Part shown: one piece after another, positions 11,509-23,850 of the stretch
How positions within the stretch are numbered: position 1 is the first letter of the stretch
Layout: each line of letters begins with the position of its first letter
Source of the DNA: Acestrorhynchus altus
Taxonomy: Eukaryota; Chordata; Actinopteri; Characiformes; Acestrorhynchidae
Length of the DNA: 64,000 nucleotides
Assembly (NCBI GenBank): GCA_034509495.1
Contig: CM067503.1
Location: forward strand, 19,676,692 to 19,740,691
Direction: 5' to 3'
Notes under the pieces: generated by a model
Told to the model about the DNA's origin: nothing
Seen by the model: only the letters and a program-made list of their open reading frames with translations
Database searches by the model: none
Program-made: the position numbers and the translations under genes

Positions 11509-12876
11509 GTGGAAGAATGGTTTTCAATGAGTCATTCGTCTGAATGTCCATCAGAGAGTGTGAGGGGTCTTTTGGCCATTAAGTCCAGAATGAATTATTT
11601 AGTTCCTATTTAATGCGATGAGAAATGGCAACATTGAAATATGACTATGTATTATGTTCTAATGTGATGCTAAAACAGTTAAGAAGAATATGTATTCTGT
11701 TACTATGTAATAAAATAAGCGAATTGGTTTTCTTCTTTGCTCCTTAACAATGACATTAAATGCGAGGTTTGTTATGCCTGTATAACTGTGGTGCACTCTT
11801 TCTTCTGCAGAGCTCTGCTGAGCTTTGAGCTTCACTGATTGGATGACATGACTTTAATGGATTAACTGGAAACACTCCATGTCCTTTAGGATTTCAGTTT
11901 ATGTATTGCAATCTAATGTGATAAACCATTCCAATGTATTTGTGTCCATATATTAGAGGCGTAACAATTGGAGTTACTGCATTTTGTGTAAGAACAAGAA
12001 CACAGAGGAGGTGATCATGGTCAGATGTTTTCTTCATTGTTGTAAAACTATGCTATTTCACACACATGCTGTGCTCTGTAGGGTCTGTTTCCCAGATAAT
12101 GACTAAGCTTAGAAGAAAACTCTTTTCCTTTCTGTAGAGAATCCTCATCCAGAATGCTCACCGGTCCAAGAATAGGCTTAATCCTTGTCCTGAAAAACAG
12201 CTGAGTGTCCTGAACGACTGCACACATTAGCACACTAGTCCTAATATATAATATACAGACATACTAAAACACAATGGGCATGGGTATTTGCAGGTTCTTA
12301 AACCGATATGTAAATATTTAGTGTAGAAACAGCTAATAATGATGGATTAACAGAAAATAATGTATTCCTGTTGGATCACAAATGCATTAAAATGAGACCT
12401 TAATGTAGTGCCATAATCCAGTGTCACCTAAACCTTCTCCTCTTCTGGAGTTAGTCAGTAAATACTTGTAAACGTTTGACTGAAGCATCCTTAATGTGCA
12501 TCTAGAACACGTTTAAATGAAAGAATGAGAAAAACCCGTCCTGAAGAATCTTTAAAAGGCTTTTAAATTAATTAATTCATCATTCAATTAAATGATATTG
12601 ATTTGACGCTTTAAGGCTGAATACAGTTTGCAGCAGCTCTTTGAGTTGTTTACTGTGTCAGGGGTAATTCGTTCTGGTCCCTTGGTTGGGGGTAAGGACA
12701 GGAGGCTGTGTCCAGCACAGTTTTGTAATTTCCCTGGTTCTGCTCATCAGTGAAGGAACTTTTATTAGGTGTACTTGAGCAGATACATCAACAAATCAAA
12801 CACCTGGCCTTATATGGTCAAGAGTATAAAAATACCCCACATTTTATCATCTGTATAAAGTGACACTGACATTTTA

Positions 12877-13808
12877 ACTACTACTACTACTACTGCTTAT
12901 TACTAATTGCTACTACTGCTGCTCCTCCTCCTCCTCCTCCTCCTCCTACTACTACTACTACTACTACTACTGCTGCTACCATTACAACTACTACAGTCAC
13001 TGCTGCTGCTGCTGCTACTACTTCTGCTACTATTACTACTACTACTAATAATAATAATTACCACTATACTATTACTACTATGGCTACTATTAATACTATT
13101 GCTACTACTACTATAATTATTACTGATGCTGCTACTATTACTACTTCTTATAATAATAATTATACTATTACTACTATGGCTACTACTAATACTGCTGCTA
13201 CTACAATTACTACTTCTAGAATTATTCCTGCAGCTGCTATTACTACTTCTAAATATTATTATATTATTACTACAATAACTACAATTGCTACAATTAATTA
13301 CTACTTTTTCTGCTACTACTACTACTGAAAATTGTATTGTACTAGTACTACTATGTCTATTTTCACTGAGAGAACCCTCCCAAATGGATCAATAAAGTTC
13401 TATCTATATATCTACTAATACTATTTCTGCTACTACTACACCTACTACAAATATTACTACTGCTGCTACTATTACTACAATTATTACTAATTACTACTAA
13501 AGCTACTACTTCTATACTACTACTTTTACTGCTAATACTACTGCTGTTGCTACTATTAGTACTACTACTGCTATAATTATCACTACTACTACAGTTACTA
13601 CTGCTGTTACTACATTTACTTCTATTAATACTACTACTACTACAATTACTACTTCTACTGCTATTATTATTACTACACTACCTACTTCTACTACTGCTTC
13701 TAGTACTACTATAACAACAACTATCATTACTATTACAATTACTACTACTACCAATGCTGCTTCTACAACTACTATATTTACTACTACTATTACAATAACT
13801 ACTAATAA
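12877..13808. repeat. degenerate (TAC/ACT)n trinucleotide array
   Basis: About 930 bases are built mainly of TAC/ACT, TGC/GCT and AAT/TAT triplets. A non-repetitive island occupies about 13325-13415. The open frames over it are low-complexity (poly-Leu, Ile/Thr or Val rich by frame) and are artefacts of the repeat. Confidence 0.93.
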
Positions 13809-13970
13809 TCTTTAGTGCAGCTTCACAGAATTAACACATTATATAAATAAACATCCAATTACAGTTCAGTTTCTGATTATTCGAGCCATTTTCTTATCTT
13901 ATAAAATGTGTAATAACGGAATTAGTGATGTGCTGATGCACAGAGTCAGATAATTCCAGTAAAACACTGT

Positions 13971-13995
13971 GTGTGTGTGTGTGTGTGTGTGTGTG
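13971..13995. repeat. short (GT)n microsatellite
   Basis: A short GT run about 300 bases upstream of atp8a2 exon 1a. Confidence 0.9.
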
Positions 13996-14079
13996 CACTT
14001 ATAACAGTAGATCAATGGTGTTATAAATAATGGTGATCAGTGGTGATCAGTGGTGATTGGTCGTGGTCACTGTGCAGCT

Positions 14080-14800
14080 GCAGGCAGGGTGGGCGGGGTT
14101 TGGTCTGACGTAACGTCAGAGGATTCGCGTCGGGAGCGCGCACAGGCTGATCGGAGAGCGCAGCGGAGCGCGCTCCCGCAGCTTTGACCCACCGGAACGC
14201 CGGCGACGATGGTGCCGCTGTTCGGGGCGCTCGAGCCCTCAGCGCGAGCGGGTTCCTCCTGAGCGCGCGCGCGCGGGCGGGCCATGCCCACCGCCACCCC
14301 GGCAAGGATGTATTTTCACCGGAGATCGAAGAAGATCCACAGCGAGGGAGGTAGGAGAGCCGGAGAGCCGGGGGGCCGGGGGGCTTTCCAGCATCTGAAT
14401 GCGTGTCTGTCTGTAGCGCAGTGTTGGTCTGTAGTACACCTGCAGCGCGCGCGCACCCACCCACCCACACACACACACACATACACACCGGCCTGTTCCT
14501 CTAACGCCCCTCTCGCACGGCAGGATCAGCACACACACACTCGCTGCCATCGTTTCTCCGGCGCGTTTGGTGTCGGTGGCTCCAATGACAGCACCGCCAC
14601 TGCAGCCGGAGCGCTTCCCCCACAGGGGGCGCTGCAGGCTCGTGTTTCTGCCAGACATCGCGGTTGTCATCAGTAGGCAGAAGGGGGAGAGCTGTGATCT
14701 CCGTTCCGGCTCATGGAGGCCGACCCATCCTCCCTCACCTTTAAACGGCCGCGTTACCTGCACGACTGCAGAGTCAGGTCTGCGCGCAGCAGAAACCCTG
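14080..14800 (+). promoter_or_regulatory. atp8a2: CpG-rich promoter region of atp8a2
   Basis: Composition switches abruptly to CpG-rich from about 14080, is most extreme at 14110-14290, and stays high to about 14800. Candidate exon 1a sits inside. Long open frames on both strands here reflect the lack of AT-rich stop codons, not genes. This is a typical vertebrate CpG-island promoter; the exact transcription start is not visible. Confidence 0.65.
14284..14350 (+). CDS. atp8a2: atp8a2 candidate first coding exon 1a
   Basis: ATG at 14284 opens 22 codons plus one base (MPTATPARMYFHRRSKKIHS, then EG) and stops at donor gtagga. The single leftover G completes a glycine codon with the first two bases of exon 2, so the splice is in phase. 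The basic RRSKK stretch resembles RRSR of mammalian ATP8A2 in the same place. The exon lies in a CpG-rich promoter. A rival first exon (1b) lies at 25992-26034. Confidence 0.65.
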
Positions 14801-14865
14801 CAGGGACGCGTCTGCCACGGAGTGATCCCTTCACCGGACACCAGAGGGCGCTCCAAAGAGAGAGT

Positions 14866-14870
<5 letters not shown>

Positions 14871-14914
<44 letters not shown>
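14871..14914. repeat. (GA)n microsatellite
   Basis: A pure GA run of about 22 units at the downstream edge of the CpG-rich region. Confidence 0.95.
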
Positions 14915-14917
<3 letters not shown>

Positions 14918-15044
14918 TGAAGGAGAATAATGGAGCTCTTTATAAATCTCTGCAGTTAAAGAAAAGACAAGACTTTATGGACCCGGATCTTAGCTCACAC
15001 ACACCCATTCACTTATTCAGCTCTGAGAACCCAAGATCCACGCT

Positions 15045-15048
<4 letters not shown>

Positions 15049-15092
<44 letters not shown>

Positions 15093-15120
15093 CACATATA
15101 TATATACATATATATATATG
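15049..15120. repeat. (GT)n(AT)n microsatellite
   Basis: A GT run passing into ATAC/AT units. Confidence 0.93.
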
Positions 15121-15837
15121 ATACATATAAAAATAATAAAAACACTGAAATTCTTGCATATTTTGGCTGCTTAAATGGGCTAAAAAAAAATTCCTGAGAA
15201 ATTCACCTCAAAAACATTCAGTGTTATTTTTTTAGTCCATATAAGCAAAAAATACAGGTATAAGTAAATGTTTTTATATCAAAACATGGTCAAATTCATA
15301 CAAATATCTTAATTCTGTTTATATTTACATCTCAAATGAAGGAATGTTTGAGTAGCCTATGATCTGAAAATAACACTGTGCAGTATGTGTGACTGTCCTA
15401 TAAATACATTTTCAACTCTTTGGCACATAAAAGTACGTCAAACTACAAAAACATGCAAAATTAGCCTGGGATTCTAAAGCTTAAGGCCTGAAGTTGGTTT
15501 GAAGTAAAATGCTGAAGTGAGAGGTGTGAGAAAGAGTACAACCATAGAGATACAGAATCAACATAACAATGAATTGAAACACAGGAAAACAGGAATTAAT
15601 ACATCACTGTTGAAGAGTAAACAGTGACTGAGGGAAAAGTAGATTCTTTTCCTCACTAATATTCAATTGAACAACTATTTGGAATTGGAAGCCAGTGTAA
15701 AAGATATCTATTCCAGGTCATTTTGGGGCACTCCTATTGGTCCATTCATCAGGAATATTTGCCAGAGTGACATTTATCAAAACATGGAAAATGGCAAAAG
15801 TGGACATTCAGGGTTTTTTGTGTGACAGCAACAATAC
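15121..15837 (+). other. atp8a2: atp8a2 intron 1, plain segment
   Basis: AT-rich intronic DNA. I see no gene, RNA or recognisable repeat here. Confidence 0.5.
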
Positions 15838-16380
15838 ATGACTGGATGTTTCATTGAAAATGAACAGGAAAGTACAAATCCATCACATTTTACTTTAGCT
15901 AAGCCTATGCTCCACCTCTACACTTACACATTGCTCTCTTCACTGGCTCCCTGTAGCTGCCCACATCAGATTAAAACCTTGATGCTGGCCAACAAAGCCA
16001 AAAATGGACCAGCCCCTCTGTACTTGATGGCAATGGTGAAACCTCAAGCTGTACCAAGAGCCCTTCTAGCATCAAGCACAGCTTGGCTTGACCCACCATC
16101 CCTCAAGTTGCTTGGAAGACAAGCATCCAGAACGAACTTCCCCTGGGGGTCTGAACAGCTTGCTGTCTTCAAACACCAACTCTTTCAACTCATTATAGGC
16201 TTATTATACTGAATTTTGTGGGCATCAGTGTATCCAATCTGTGATTTGTTTTTGGCTGCATCTAAGCTTGAGGTATCTCTGGCCTCTACAGACTAAGAAT
16301 ATTTTCTGAGTGAACACCAAAGCACATTTGTAAGTCTCTCTGGATAAGAGTGTCTGCCAAATGCTGTAATGTAAATGTAA
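15838..16380 (+). mobile_element. L2-type LINE 3' end (reverse transcriptase C-terminus plus 3' tail)
   Basis: From about 15930 to 16200 the plus strand reads LSSLAPCSCPHQIKTLMLAN, then KAKNGPAPLYLMAMVKPQAV and PRALLASSTAWLDPPSLKLLG. This is the conserved C-terminal block of L2-type reverse transcriptases (the usual form begins LHWLPV). It is followed at about 16330-16378 by the typical tail: 'aagtctctctggataagagtgtctgccaaatgctgtaatgtaaatgtaaat'. Only the 3' end is present, as expected for a 5'-truncated insertion. Confidence 0.8.
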
Positions 16381-16745
16381 ATATGTCCATCTGATAGGCT
16401 GTAAATGTTCACCATTCCACGTGTTAACCTCATTACAACACAAAAGGCTGTGTTGCATTGTATTAAGAACCTTTTCAGAATTCACATTTTCTCTCTGTAG
16501 GCTTCCTCTGCTACTTCCCAGTCCTTCACTTAGATGAGTCAGAGCCCATCACTGAGTAGGAGTAGTGGACCTTATACTTGTTCCCTCAACTGAACAGTCA
16601 TTATATGAAGAGGAGATGAGAATAAGATTCTTGTGTATCTCACTGAAACTATATGTAAAATGCATGTAGAATCAGTTTGGTAAATGAAATCATGCTGCCT
16701 GTTGAATACACAGTGATGCTCATGTGTGATTTCTGACATGCATCA

Positions 16746-16768
16746 GAGAGAGAGAGAGAGAGAGAGAG
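16746..16768. repeat. (AG)n microsatellite
   Basis: A short pure AG run. Confidence 0.9.
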
Positions 16769-17129
16769 ATAAGGTTACACTCATGAAAAAACACAATATG
16801 ACACATGCATTAGCAGAATCTTGAGGTCTGGGGTGAGGAAGGACATTTGGAGGAATAAAGAGACAGACAGACCAACCTATAAGCAGCCAGAGTGACAGGC
16901 AGAGTGTCAAACCAACAGACATTTTACAACCTGACATTTTACATTTTGTCATAATGTAAATTGAACAGTTGTTCCAAAACGCTCCAAAATGACCAATTAC
17001 TTGGAATAAAATCTTTTTACATTGACTTCCACTGAAAAACCATCTTCTTTCTCCTTTTAATTTGTCATTTTGGAGATTTAAAGTTTTTGACACAATGATA
17101 TATTCATTCATTTAAAACCTTTGTTAAAT

Positions 17130-17640
17130 AGTTGATCTATATTGATTGGCTCAGAAATATTTGGACACATCAACATAATTATAAATATAAGACTGTCTGA
17201 AGTCTGAAACCCATGGACACCCCCAAATGCTGACTTTCCTGTTCTTGAGATGCTTTGCCAGGCCTTTACTGCCACCACCTTCAGTTGTTGTGGGTCTTAC
17301 CGCTTCAGTTTTGTCTACAGTAAGTGAAAAGCATGCTAAATTGGGCTGAGGTCAGATGACTGGACATTAAAAATTCAATTCCTTTGCCTTAGGAAGCTTG
17401 TGGGTTGTATTTACCATATGTTAGTATCGTTATCCATCTACTCAATTAAGCACCATCGTATCATTTTTTCAGGATTTGACTGAAGTTGTGCAGATAGTTT
17501 AGCTCCATGCACTCCTTCTGCTTCTGCACTACTTCTGTCAGCATCACATCATCAATAATCATCACATCAACATCAGAAACAGTGAATCGTCCTGCGTTCC
17601 ATCTATGCTAGCAGTCATGAGCAAAGAGAGGCAGCTGTCA
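17130..17640 (-). mobile_element. dispersed DNA-transposon remnant, family uncertain
   Basis: This stretch contains blocks that I recall as a dispersed repeat of fish genomes: 'agactgtctgaagtctgaaacccatggaca', 'gagatgctttgccaggcctttactgcc', 'gttttgtctacagtaagtgaaa', and 'ttctgtcagcatcacatcatcaataa'. There is no open frame. I cannot name the superfamily. The orientation is my guess. Confidence 0.45.
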
Positions 17641-18181
17641 CTTTCCTGCTGGGGGCGTGACAGTTTGAGTGGATTAATTAAGAGATTGTCCTTCACCACT
17701 CAAGATAAGGATAGGGGAATAAAGTGCTGCTTTAGATGTGCACCCTTGGTCAGCTCTTTGCTTGAGGTTTCGACAACATGGCCAACTGATACACGGTTAT
17801 TATACATGAGTGTACAAACTCCAGGGAGGGCAGGTTATAATCTAAGTAGCAAGCTGCTGATTAGGCCATTAGATACTCATACGTGTTTGGACTGACAGAA
17901 CAGAGATAATGGCTGCATCAGCTATAGAGCTTCACTGTTGTTCACATAATAGGCTCCTTTCTTTCCAGCAATAGACACACTCACACACACACGCCTTGTT
18001 TCTATTTCTGGAAAGTACTGGTGGCACAGCAGACAGTTGAGGCCCTCTACCCACGGGGGTCAAACTCAGGTTCAGTGGAGAGTTTTTCACCTATTGTAAA
18101 ACATGCAGCTCAACACATAATGACCTCAATCTCTTGAACTCTAGGTTTTTGTTTGTTTGTTTGTTTTCATTTGTTTGTTTT

Positions 18182-18612
18182 TACCCCTGATTTTCTCGCC
18201 GCATATTTTGGAAGTGCCAATTTCCCAACCCCATTATCATCACTCTCCCCCATCACGCACAATGCTCCTGACACTAGGAGAGTGAGGACGAGTACATGCT
18301 TCCTCCATTACATTTGACATCATCCACTGCCTCTTTTCAAACTGCCTCCATTTGCATCCTCGCCAGGCAGGCAATGCGCTTGTGGAAAGCACCGGGTCCC
18401 CAGGTCTTGATAACAGACGCCTGTGCCGACCAGCATCACATTGAGTATGATATAGAGAGAGAGCTCGATCTACCCAACCACAGAGAGGGAGAGAAGCACA
18501 ATTTAGCTCTGCCTCTGACTCCAGCTGCCAGTGGCAAGCAGCAAGACCCGACATTTGAACCTGCGATCCTCAGATCATAGTGGTATTGCTTTAGACCGCT
18601 CTGAGCCTGAAC
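18182..18612 (-). mobile_element. tRNA-derived SINE (family A)
   Basis: Read on the minus strand it starts near 18610 with a tRNA-like head: 'gctcagagcggtctaaagcaataccactatgatctgaggatcgcaggttcaaatgtcgggtc'. It has an A-box-like GGTCTAAAGC and a B-box-like GGTTCAAAT. A body of about 350 bases follows. A second head of the same family is at 44163-44290 on the plus strand. Confidence 0.65.
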
Positions 18613-18765
18613 TCTGGGTTTATTGCTAAGTTATTAATAATAATGCTGAAACTATTTTTACATCCTATTACTATGGTTTTCTCACGGTTCTAAGGAAGTT
18701 GAAATCACTGTTACTGCCCTTGAGTTGATTACTGTTTTCAAAAAACATTAATTTAAAAACGTGCA

Positions 18766-19007
18766 CATAGATCCAATTTGCTTGCACATTTGCATTTTTT
18801 TACTAAACCATGCACTGAAACACTCACACATTCCCCCATAGTGAATTCACACCCTAGGGGGCAATGAGCACATGCCCAGCGTGGGGGGCAGTCCTATACA
18901 CTGCCCAGGTTACAGCTGGGGAGTCGTATCCTACCAACTCAGAGAATCAAACCAGCAACGTTCCAGTCACAAGGCAGGTTCCCTAACTACCACGCCATGG
19001 CTGCCCA
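18766..19007 (-). mobile_element. tRNA-derived SINE (family B), copy 1
   Basis: On the minus strand it begins 'gggcagccatggcgtggtagttagggaacctgccttgtgactggaacgttgctggtttgattctctga' and ends near 'tgctcattgccccctagggtgtgaattcac'. This head plus CCCCTAGTG-type tail recurs at 28190-28479, 34596-34788, 41840-42065 and 45625-45853. Confidence 0.75.
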
Positions 19008-19020
19008 CGTAAAAGCGATG

Positions 19021-19092
19021 TTCCCTTACCGGGAATCAAATCCAGGCCATGGCAGTGAGATTGCCAAATCCTAACCACTAGACCACCAGGGA
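19021..19092 (-). tRNA. tRNA-Glu(CTC)-like sequence, probably a pseudogene
   Basis: The reverse complement aligns end to end with vertebrate tRNA-Glu: TCCCTGGTGGTCTAGTGGTT, then an anticodon arm TGGCA-ATCTCAC-TGCCA with anticodon CTC, and TTCCCGGTAAGGGAA at the 3' end. The anticodon stem is fully paired, with two compensated pair changes relative to the usual CGGCG/CGCCG. Against function: the T-arm and B-box read GGATTTGATTCC instead of GGTTCGATTCC, with an A53-C61 mismatch. One acceptor pair is also broken (G6-A67). It lies 14 bases from a SINE in the same orientation. Confidence 0.6.
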
Positions 19093-21890
19093 ACAATAAA
19101 ATGAAAGCGATTGATTCATTTATACCTGATGTGTGTGGTCATATTTGAGCATGTTGAGTGTTTTCTGGCTGCCAATTTGCCTCAGTCGAGTTACCGAAAG
19201 CATTCAGTAACTGCTGATGCTGAGCTCATGATCGAACTTGTCTACATTTCAAAACAGCACCAGAACCTAATGCTCACATCACAGTGCATCATTAATGCAG
19301 ACGTGATTTAAGCAGGTGTCTTTTGTTTTCTCTTGGGCATTGTATAGATCATTTCAGTTCAGTGTGGGCATAATTGCAATGCCTTTGTCAGCATTGAGTC
19401 TGTCTGTAGGATATAACCAAGTCGATACTTTCAGAAAAATAAATGCCATTTATTTAGCATCCTGTACAGATTTCCCCATAACTGTGATCCTCTTAATTCC
19501 TGGGTTATTTATCAGTTGAGGATTGAAAAATGTTAAATATGTAAGCTTACACTCCAGACTCACGAAAGCAAGTCTACCATTACAGGTGAACTCTGATAAC
19601 ATGACTTTAACATCCTAAGTACTTATCATGACTTGTGTCTGTCTGTCTGTCTGTCCGTCCATCCATCCATTCCTGACATCTACTCAGGTCTTTGTTGCAG
19701 ATTTATGTACCAAAAACCTATTGAAAATTTCTTCCATTCATTTTTATGTGACCATTCTCAAACTTCTTAGAATCAAAGACGCTTATTATTACCAGTTAAT
19801 TTCAAACTGAAATGTCACTTCTGTTCTGTTCTGGCTGTCCTGCATTGTGCCTCCTTCAAAATACAGCATGAGTGGGCAGATCTAAACTGCTAGGATTTGG
19901 AAGATGTATGTAAATGTGGTGGCTTTTGTAACATCACAGAAACAATGACTTCAAAAGTACATGTGGAAACTTGGGCTCTTTTGTGACCACACTTGACAGA
20001 GCTTGCTAGAGAGGTGCATGGTCCGTCTAAGGATGTCAGTTCAAATGCTTGTACTGTTCTTTATTTGAACTGGACATGACAACTGGGTCTCAGTGGTCTA
20101 TGCGGATTTGATCATTCCTCTACATGATATAACCACATGAGGGAGCACTTTGCCTAATAGTGAACCACATCTCGGAACATTTCTTAGTTAATTAAGAAAA
20201 AAAGGGTCTTTAGTAGTAAACAGGTGTGTTCACCACACACAGTATTTCACTCTGCTGATGAACTCATGAAAAGTATTTGTGCAACGTTGTCTCAGTGATT
20301 ACAGATAATTGGTGGCAAACTTATGAGGTTATGGGCTTTGTGTTGAGGGGGTTTGTGTTAGAAAGTCAAACCCCATGTCCACATCTTTTGGAAGGATAAA
20401 CAAGATTCTTAGCTTAGACTTCAGTAAGACATTTCAGAAATATGTGCTTGTGGAACAGCAGTCAAATGACAGGTTTCTCTGACAGAAAACACAACTGGGT
20501 CACAGACTGCCTGAGTGTGGAACATAAACTGTGACCAACTGTACAAATATTAGTTTGGAAGAAACAAATGTTGCCAGATTGTTAAATTGAGGCTGTAGAA
20601 CTCTGATCGGTCCTGCCTCTTAAGTTGACTCAAGCTAAAGCTTTCCCCAGCTAAAATTGAGTTTCTGATTCTTGGTTCTGGTTCTGCCTTGGAATTTGAC
20701 TCCTCCCTGTGTGTGCCTATAGGTCAGTGTCAGTGTGGTATAGAGCAGGTGTTCGATTCACCACAAAACACACTCAACGTATTATGGAAAATTGTTTTTA
20801 ACTTCAATTTCTCAAGTGCTGATGCTGAATATCCTCATAAAACATCTGTAATGAGCATTAAAAATAAACGACACATCTAGTTACAAAATGTGGACTTTAA
20901 TTCTGTCTAAAAGCGGTCTCTGTATGTCCGACCCCATGTCAACAATCCGACTATGTATGCTATCACATCATATCTGATGTATTCTGGGATGTACTTTAAG
21001 AACCTTCTACTTCTCTGGTTCAATTGTCTGCATCGATTCGACTGCATTGTCCCAAACTGATAATGTTTATTTTGCATTGCGGTACTTATTCGGCTTAATT
21101 ATTATCTGTGCATTCTAATAATTTTTATATACTATATACTTTGATCATGATTAATCTTTTGTATTACATTTTTTTTCACATAGACTTTTATGATTTAAAG
21201 TGCCATTATCAACCCAAAATGGACCACTGCCTCCCCTTGAAGATGGTACTGTACTTCACAAGAGTGCTTCATGGCTCACTGGTGGTCCTGGCCCACAGGT
21301 TGAGAAACCCTGGTATAGAGGTAGTGGATTTCTGATAAACAGCTGAACTCAATCACAGTTGAGAATGTGACAAAGATTATGAATGTATCATTTTTGGCAG
21401 GCATTCATGCATTCAGAGTAAATACTTCTCAAGAGTCTTGTTGTAAAGTTGTTCTAGTATTAGTTCTAGTATTAGATGACAACACACTGGAGTTAAACAG
21501 ATCCTCAATGCCTGTCATCATGCAGACACACTCAAAGAGCAAACATGATATTGCATGGTACAACCCAAACAGTGATGCCCAGAGTTTGAGAGTTTGTGCA
21601 CCGTTTAGAATGTTCTATATCTCTGCATTAATCTGACTTTATCTGAGCCTTAAATGTAGACGAAGAGAACCGAATCAAACAAATACAAACCAAACATCTT
21701 ACACTTGTATGTTTATTTTTTGAGGAAGATGATCTAGTATTAGAATGAGCAGATCATTTGAAACACCGTACAAACATCTGAGGGTGAACATCTAACCTTC
21801 AATGGGAGGATGTGTGAACATGCGGGCACCCCATTTTATTTAAAGAATTTTTAAGTAACTGATATTCACAACATGTTTGTGGAACTGTAT
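19093..21890 (+). other. atp8a2: atp8a2 intron 1, plain segment
   Basis: AT-rich intronic DNA with no gene or RNA that I can support. A short TGTC/CATC run lies near 19636-19672. Confidence 0.5.
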
Positions 21891-22870
21891 CGTGGTAGGA
21901 ACAAAAGAGATTTCTGAGTAGCTCAGGAAAATGGCTGTTGATGCTGATCAGACTGGAAAAGGATATAAAACCATCTCTAAAGGGATTGACTCCATCAGTC
22001 TACAGTTTGTGTACAAATGGGGGAATTCAAAGCTATTATTACCCTCCCCATAAGTGGTTGACCAAGAAAGATTGCATAAAAACAAGGTGTGTAATAATCC
22101 AGATGGTCTCAAAGGACCTCTGTGAGCAATTAAAGGTCTTTCTCACATTGAGTCCACCATCAGGAAAACACTGAACAACACTGAAAAACACTGATGTACA
22201 TGACAGGACTGCAGGAAAAAGGTAGCTACTCTCCAAAAAGATCACATGGACAAGCCAGAGGGCTGTTGGAACAACGTTTTGTCAATGGATGAGACCTAAA
22301 TAGATATTTTGGTCTAAATGAGAGGTGCTAGGTTTGGTGAAAGGAAAACACTGCATCCTGTGCCATCTGTGAAAAATGGTGGTGATATTGTGTGGGCCTG
22401 GTTTGGGCCTGTTTTGCTGCATCTTGGCCGGTTTGCCATCACTGATGAAACAATGAATTTCCAAATTATATCAGCAAATTCTAAATGAAAATATCAGGAT
22501 ATTTGTCTGTGAGCTGAATCTAAAAAGAACGTAAGACATACAGCAAGACAACAACCCTAAGCACAAGTTGTTCTACCAAAGAATGGTTAAAGAAGGACAA
22601 AGTTAATCTTTTGGAATGGCCCAGTCAGTGTCTTGACTTTAATCCAATAGAAATCTGGAAGGACCTGAAGGCCTCATGGGGACGATGAGGCTGCAGCATC
22701 ACAGGAAAATAAAGTGCTGAAAAACTAGATTAAAGACATAATTTTAGCTGAATAATGTGCTCCTTTTACAGTGAGTTCAAACACGTTCTCAATGATAAGC
22801 CCAGCTGTCAACCACTGGAACTCATTGATAACCTATGATGCTGCGAAATGCAACTAATTCTCTGGGAGCT
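21890..22870 (+). mobile_element. Tc1/mariner-like transposon remnant
   Basis: The plus strand carries decayed pieces of a Tc1-type transposase gene in order: an N-terminal helix-turn-helix region (around 21940-22140), a central region with 'aaaacactgcatcctgtgccatctgtgaaaaatggtggtgatattgtgtgggcctgg' (about 22347), then 'gacaacaaccctaagcacaag' (about 22549) and 'tggaatggcccagtcagtgtcttgactttaatccaatagaaatctgg'. These correspond to the DNxPKH and WP.xSPDxNPIE regions of the DDE domain. Frames are broken throughout. Confidence 0.8.
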
Positions 22871-23773
22871 AACCTTTTGCATGTGTGTCAGTTTAATAGT
22901 GTGAACTGTTCAGACAAATGTCAGATAGAGAAAATTAAAAAGATGGTGTGAACAGCCTTAAAAAAGACAGAAAATTGCTTTACTACGCTTTACACTTTAC
23001 TTAGTGTGAACATAGCCTATGTCTCACTGTCCCAATCACTGGGATTTTATTAATGATTTGCAGACATCAGGGAGCAGTTACCAATATGTAGGAGAATCCT
23101 GCAACTCACAGGCAGTGGCATAGATTTAGTTTATCTTTGAGGGGGGCATTAGAAAAAGTAAAGTTCTACTGCATTTTCCATGAGAATTTTGTACACAGGA
23201 ACATAAACATGATGGAACAGGCAGCTTTAAAAATCAATGAAAAGAATTTTCCTATTGGTTTAGTTCATGTCATGGTCATACTAAGTACAATTTATCAAAA
23301 CATATTATTTATGTAAATTAATATTAACCAATTATGTTATTATGCTTTCACCTTCCCCTTGCATCACACCACCTATCATGGGAAAACGCACTAGCTCAGA
23401 CCCTCAGAGCTCAGAGCTTTTTTATTACCACTGAATAAATAAAAAATATGTTTGATCACAATCAAAAATCACAATTTTCTATCTATGAGGTGCTCCACCA
23501 TTTGCATTGTCATTGTGGGACAAAATTGTTTATCAGTGCAATACCTGTATGGGTAGCTGTATGGTACTCATACTGCATACTAAATACCAGCATCCCACTA
23601 TATCATTAGGATATAGTGTTCAGTAAAGGAGTAGGAGTAACTGCTATGTTGTATAGACACATATACTCATCCCACTACTATAGCCATATGCTCAATTACT
23701 AATATGCTCATATACTCACATATTCTATTCTATTATTCTACATACTATTATGATTGTTTACTTATATATTGCT
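22871..23773 (+). other. atp8a2: atp8a2 intron 1, plain segment
   Basis: AT-rich intronic sequence with a few short CATACT-like runs near 23560-23730. I see no gene or RNA. Confidence 0.5.
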
Positions 23774-23850
23774 TTACTCATAGAACTCCAGCTGTATGGC
23801 TTCACTGACTTGCTGTCTTGTGTGTTGTTCTCTCCTGCGGGCTCCTCCAG

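Noticed and set aside
12907..13328. Open frames of poly-Leu and Ile/Thr
   Set aside because: They are translations of the degenerate TAC/ACT repeat and have no other content.
14239..14856. 205-codon minus-strand open frame over the atp8a2 CpG-rich region
   Set aside because: High GC removes stop codons on all frames. The peptide is low-complexity Arg/Ala/Pro and includes a translated (GT)n run; the plus-strand exon explains the region better.
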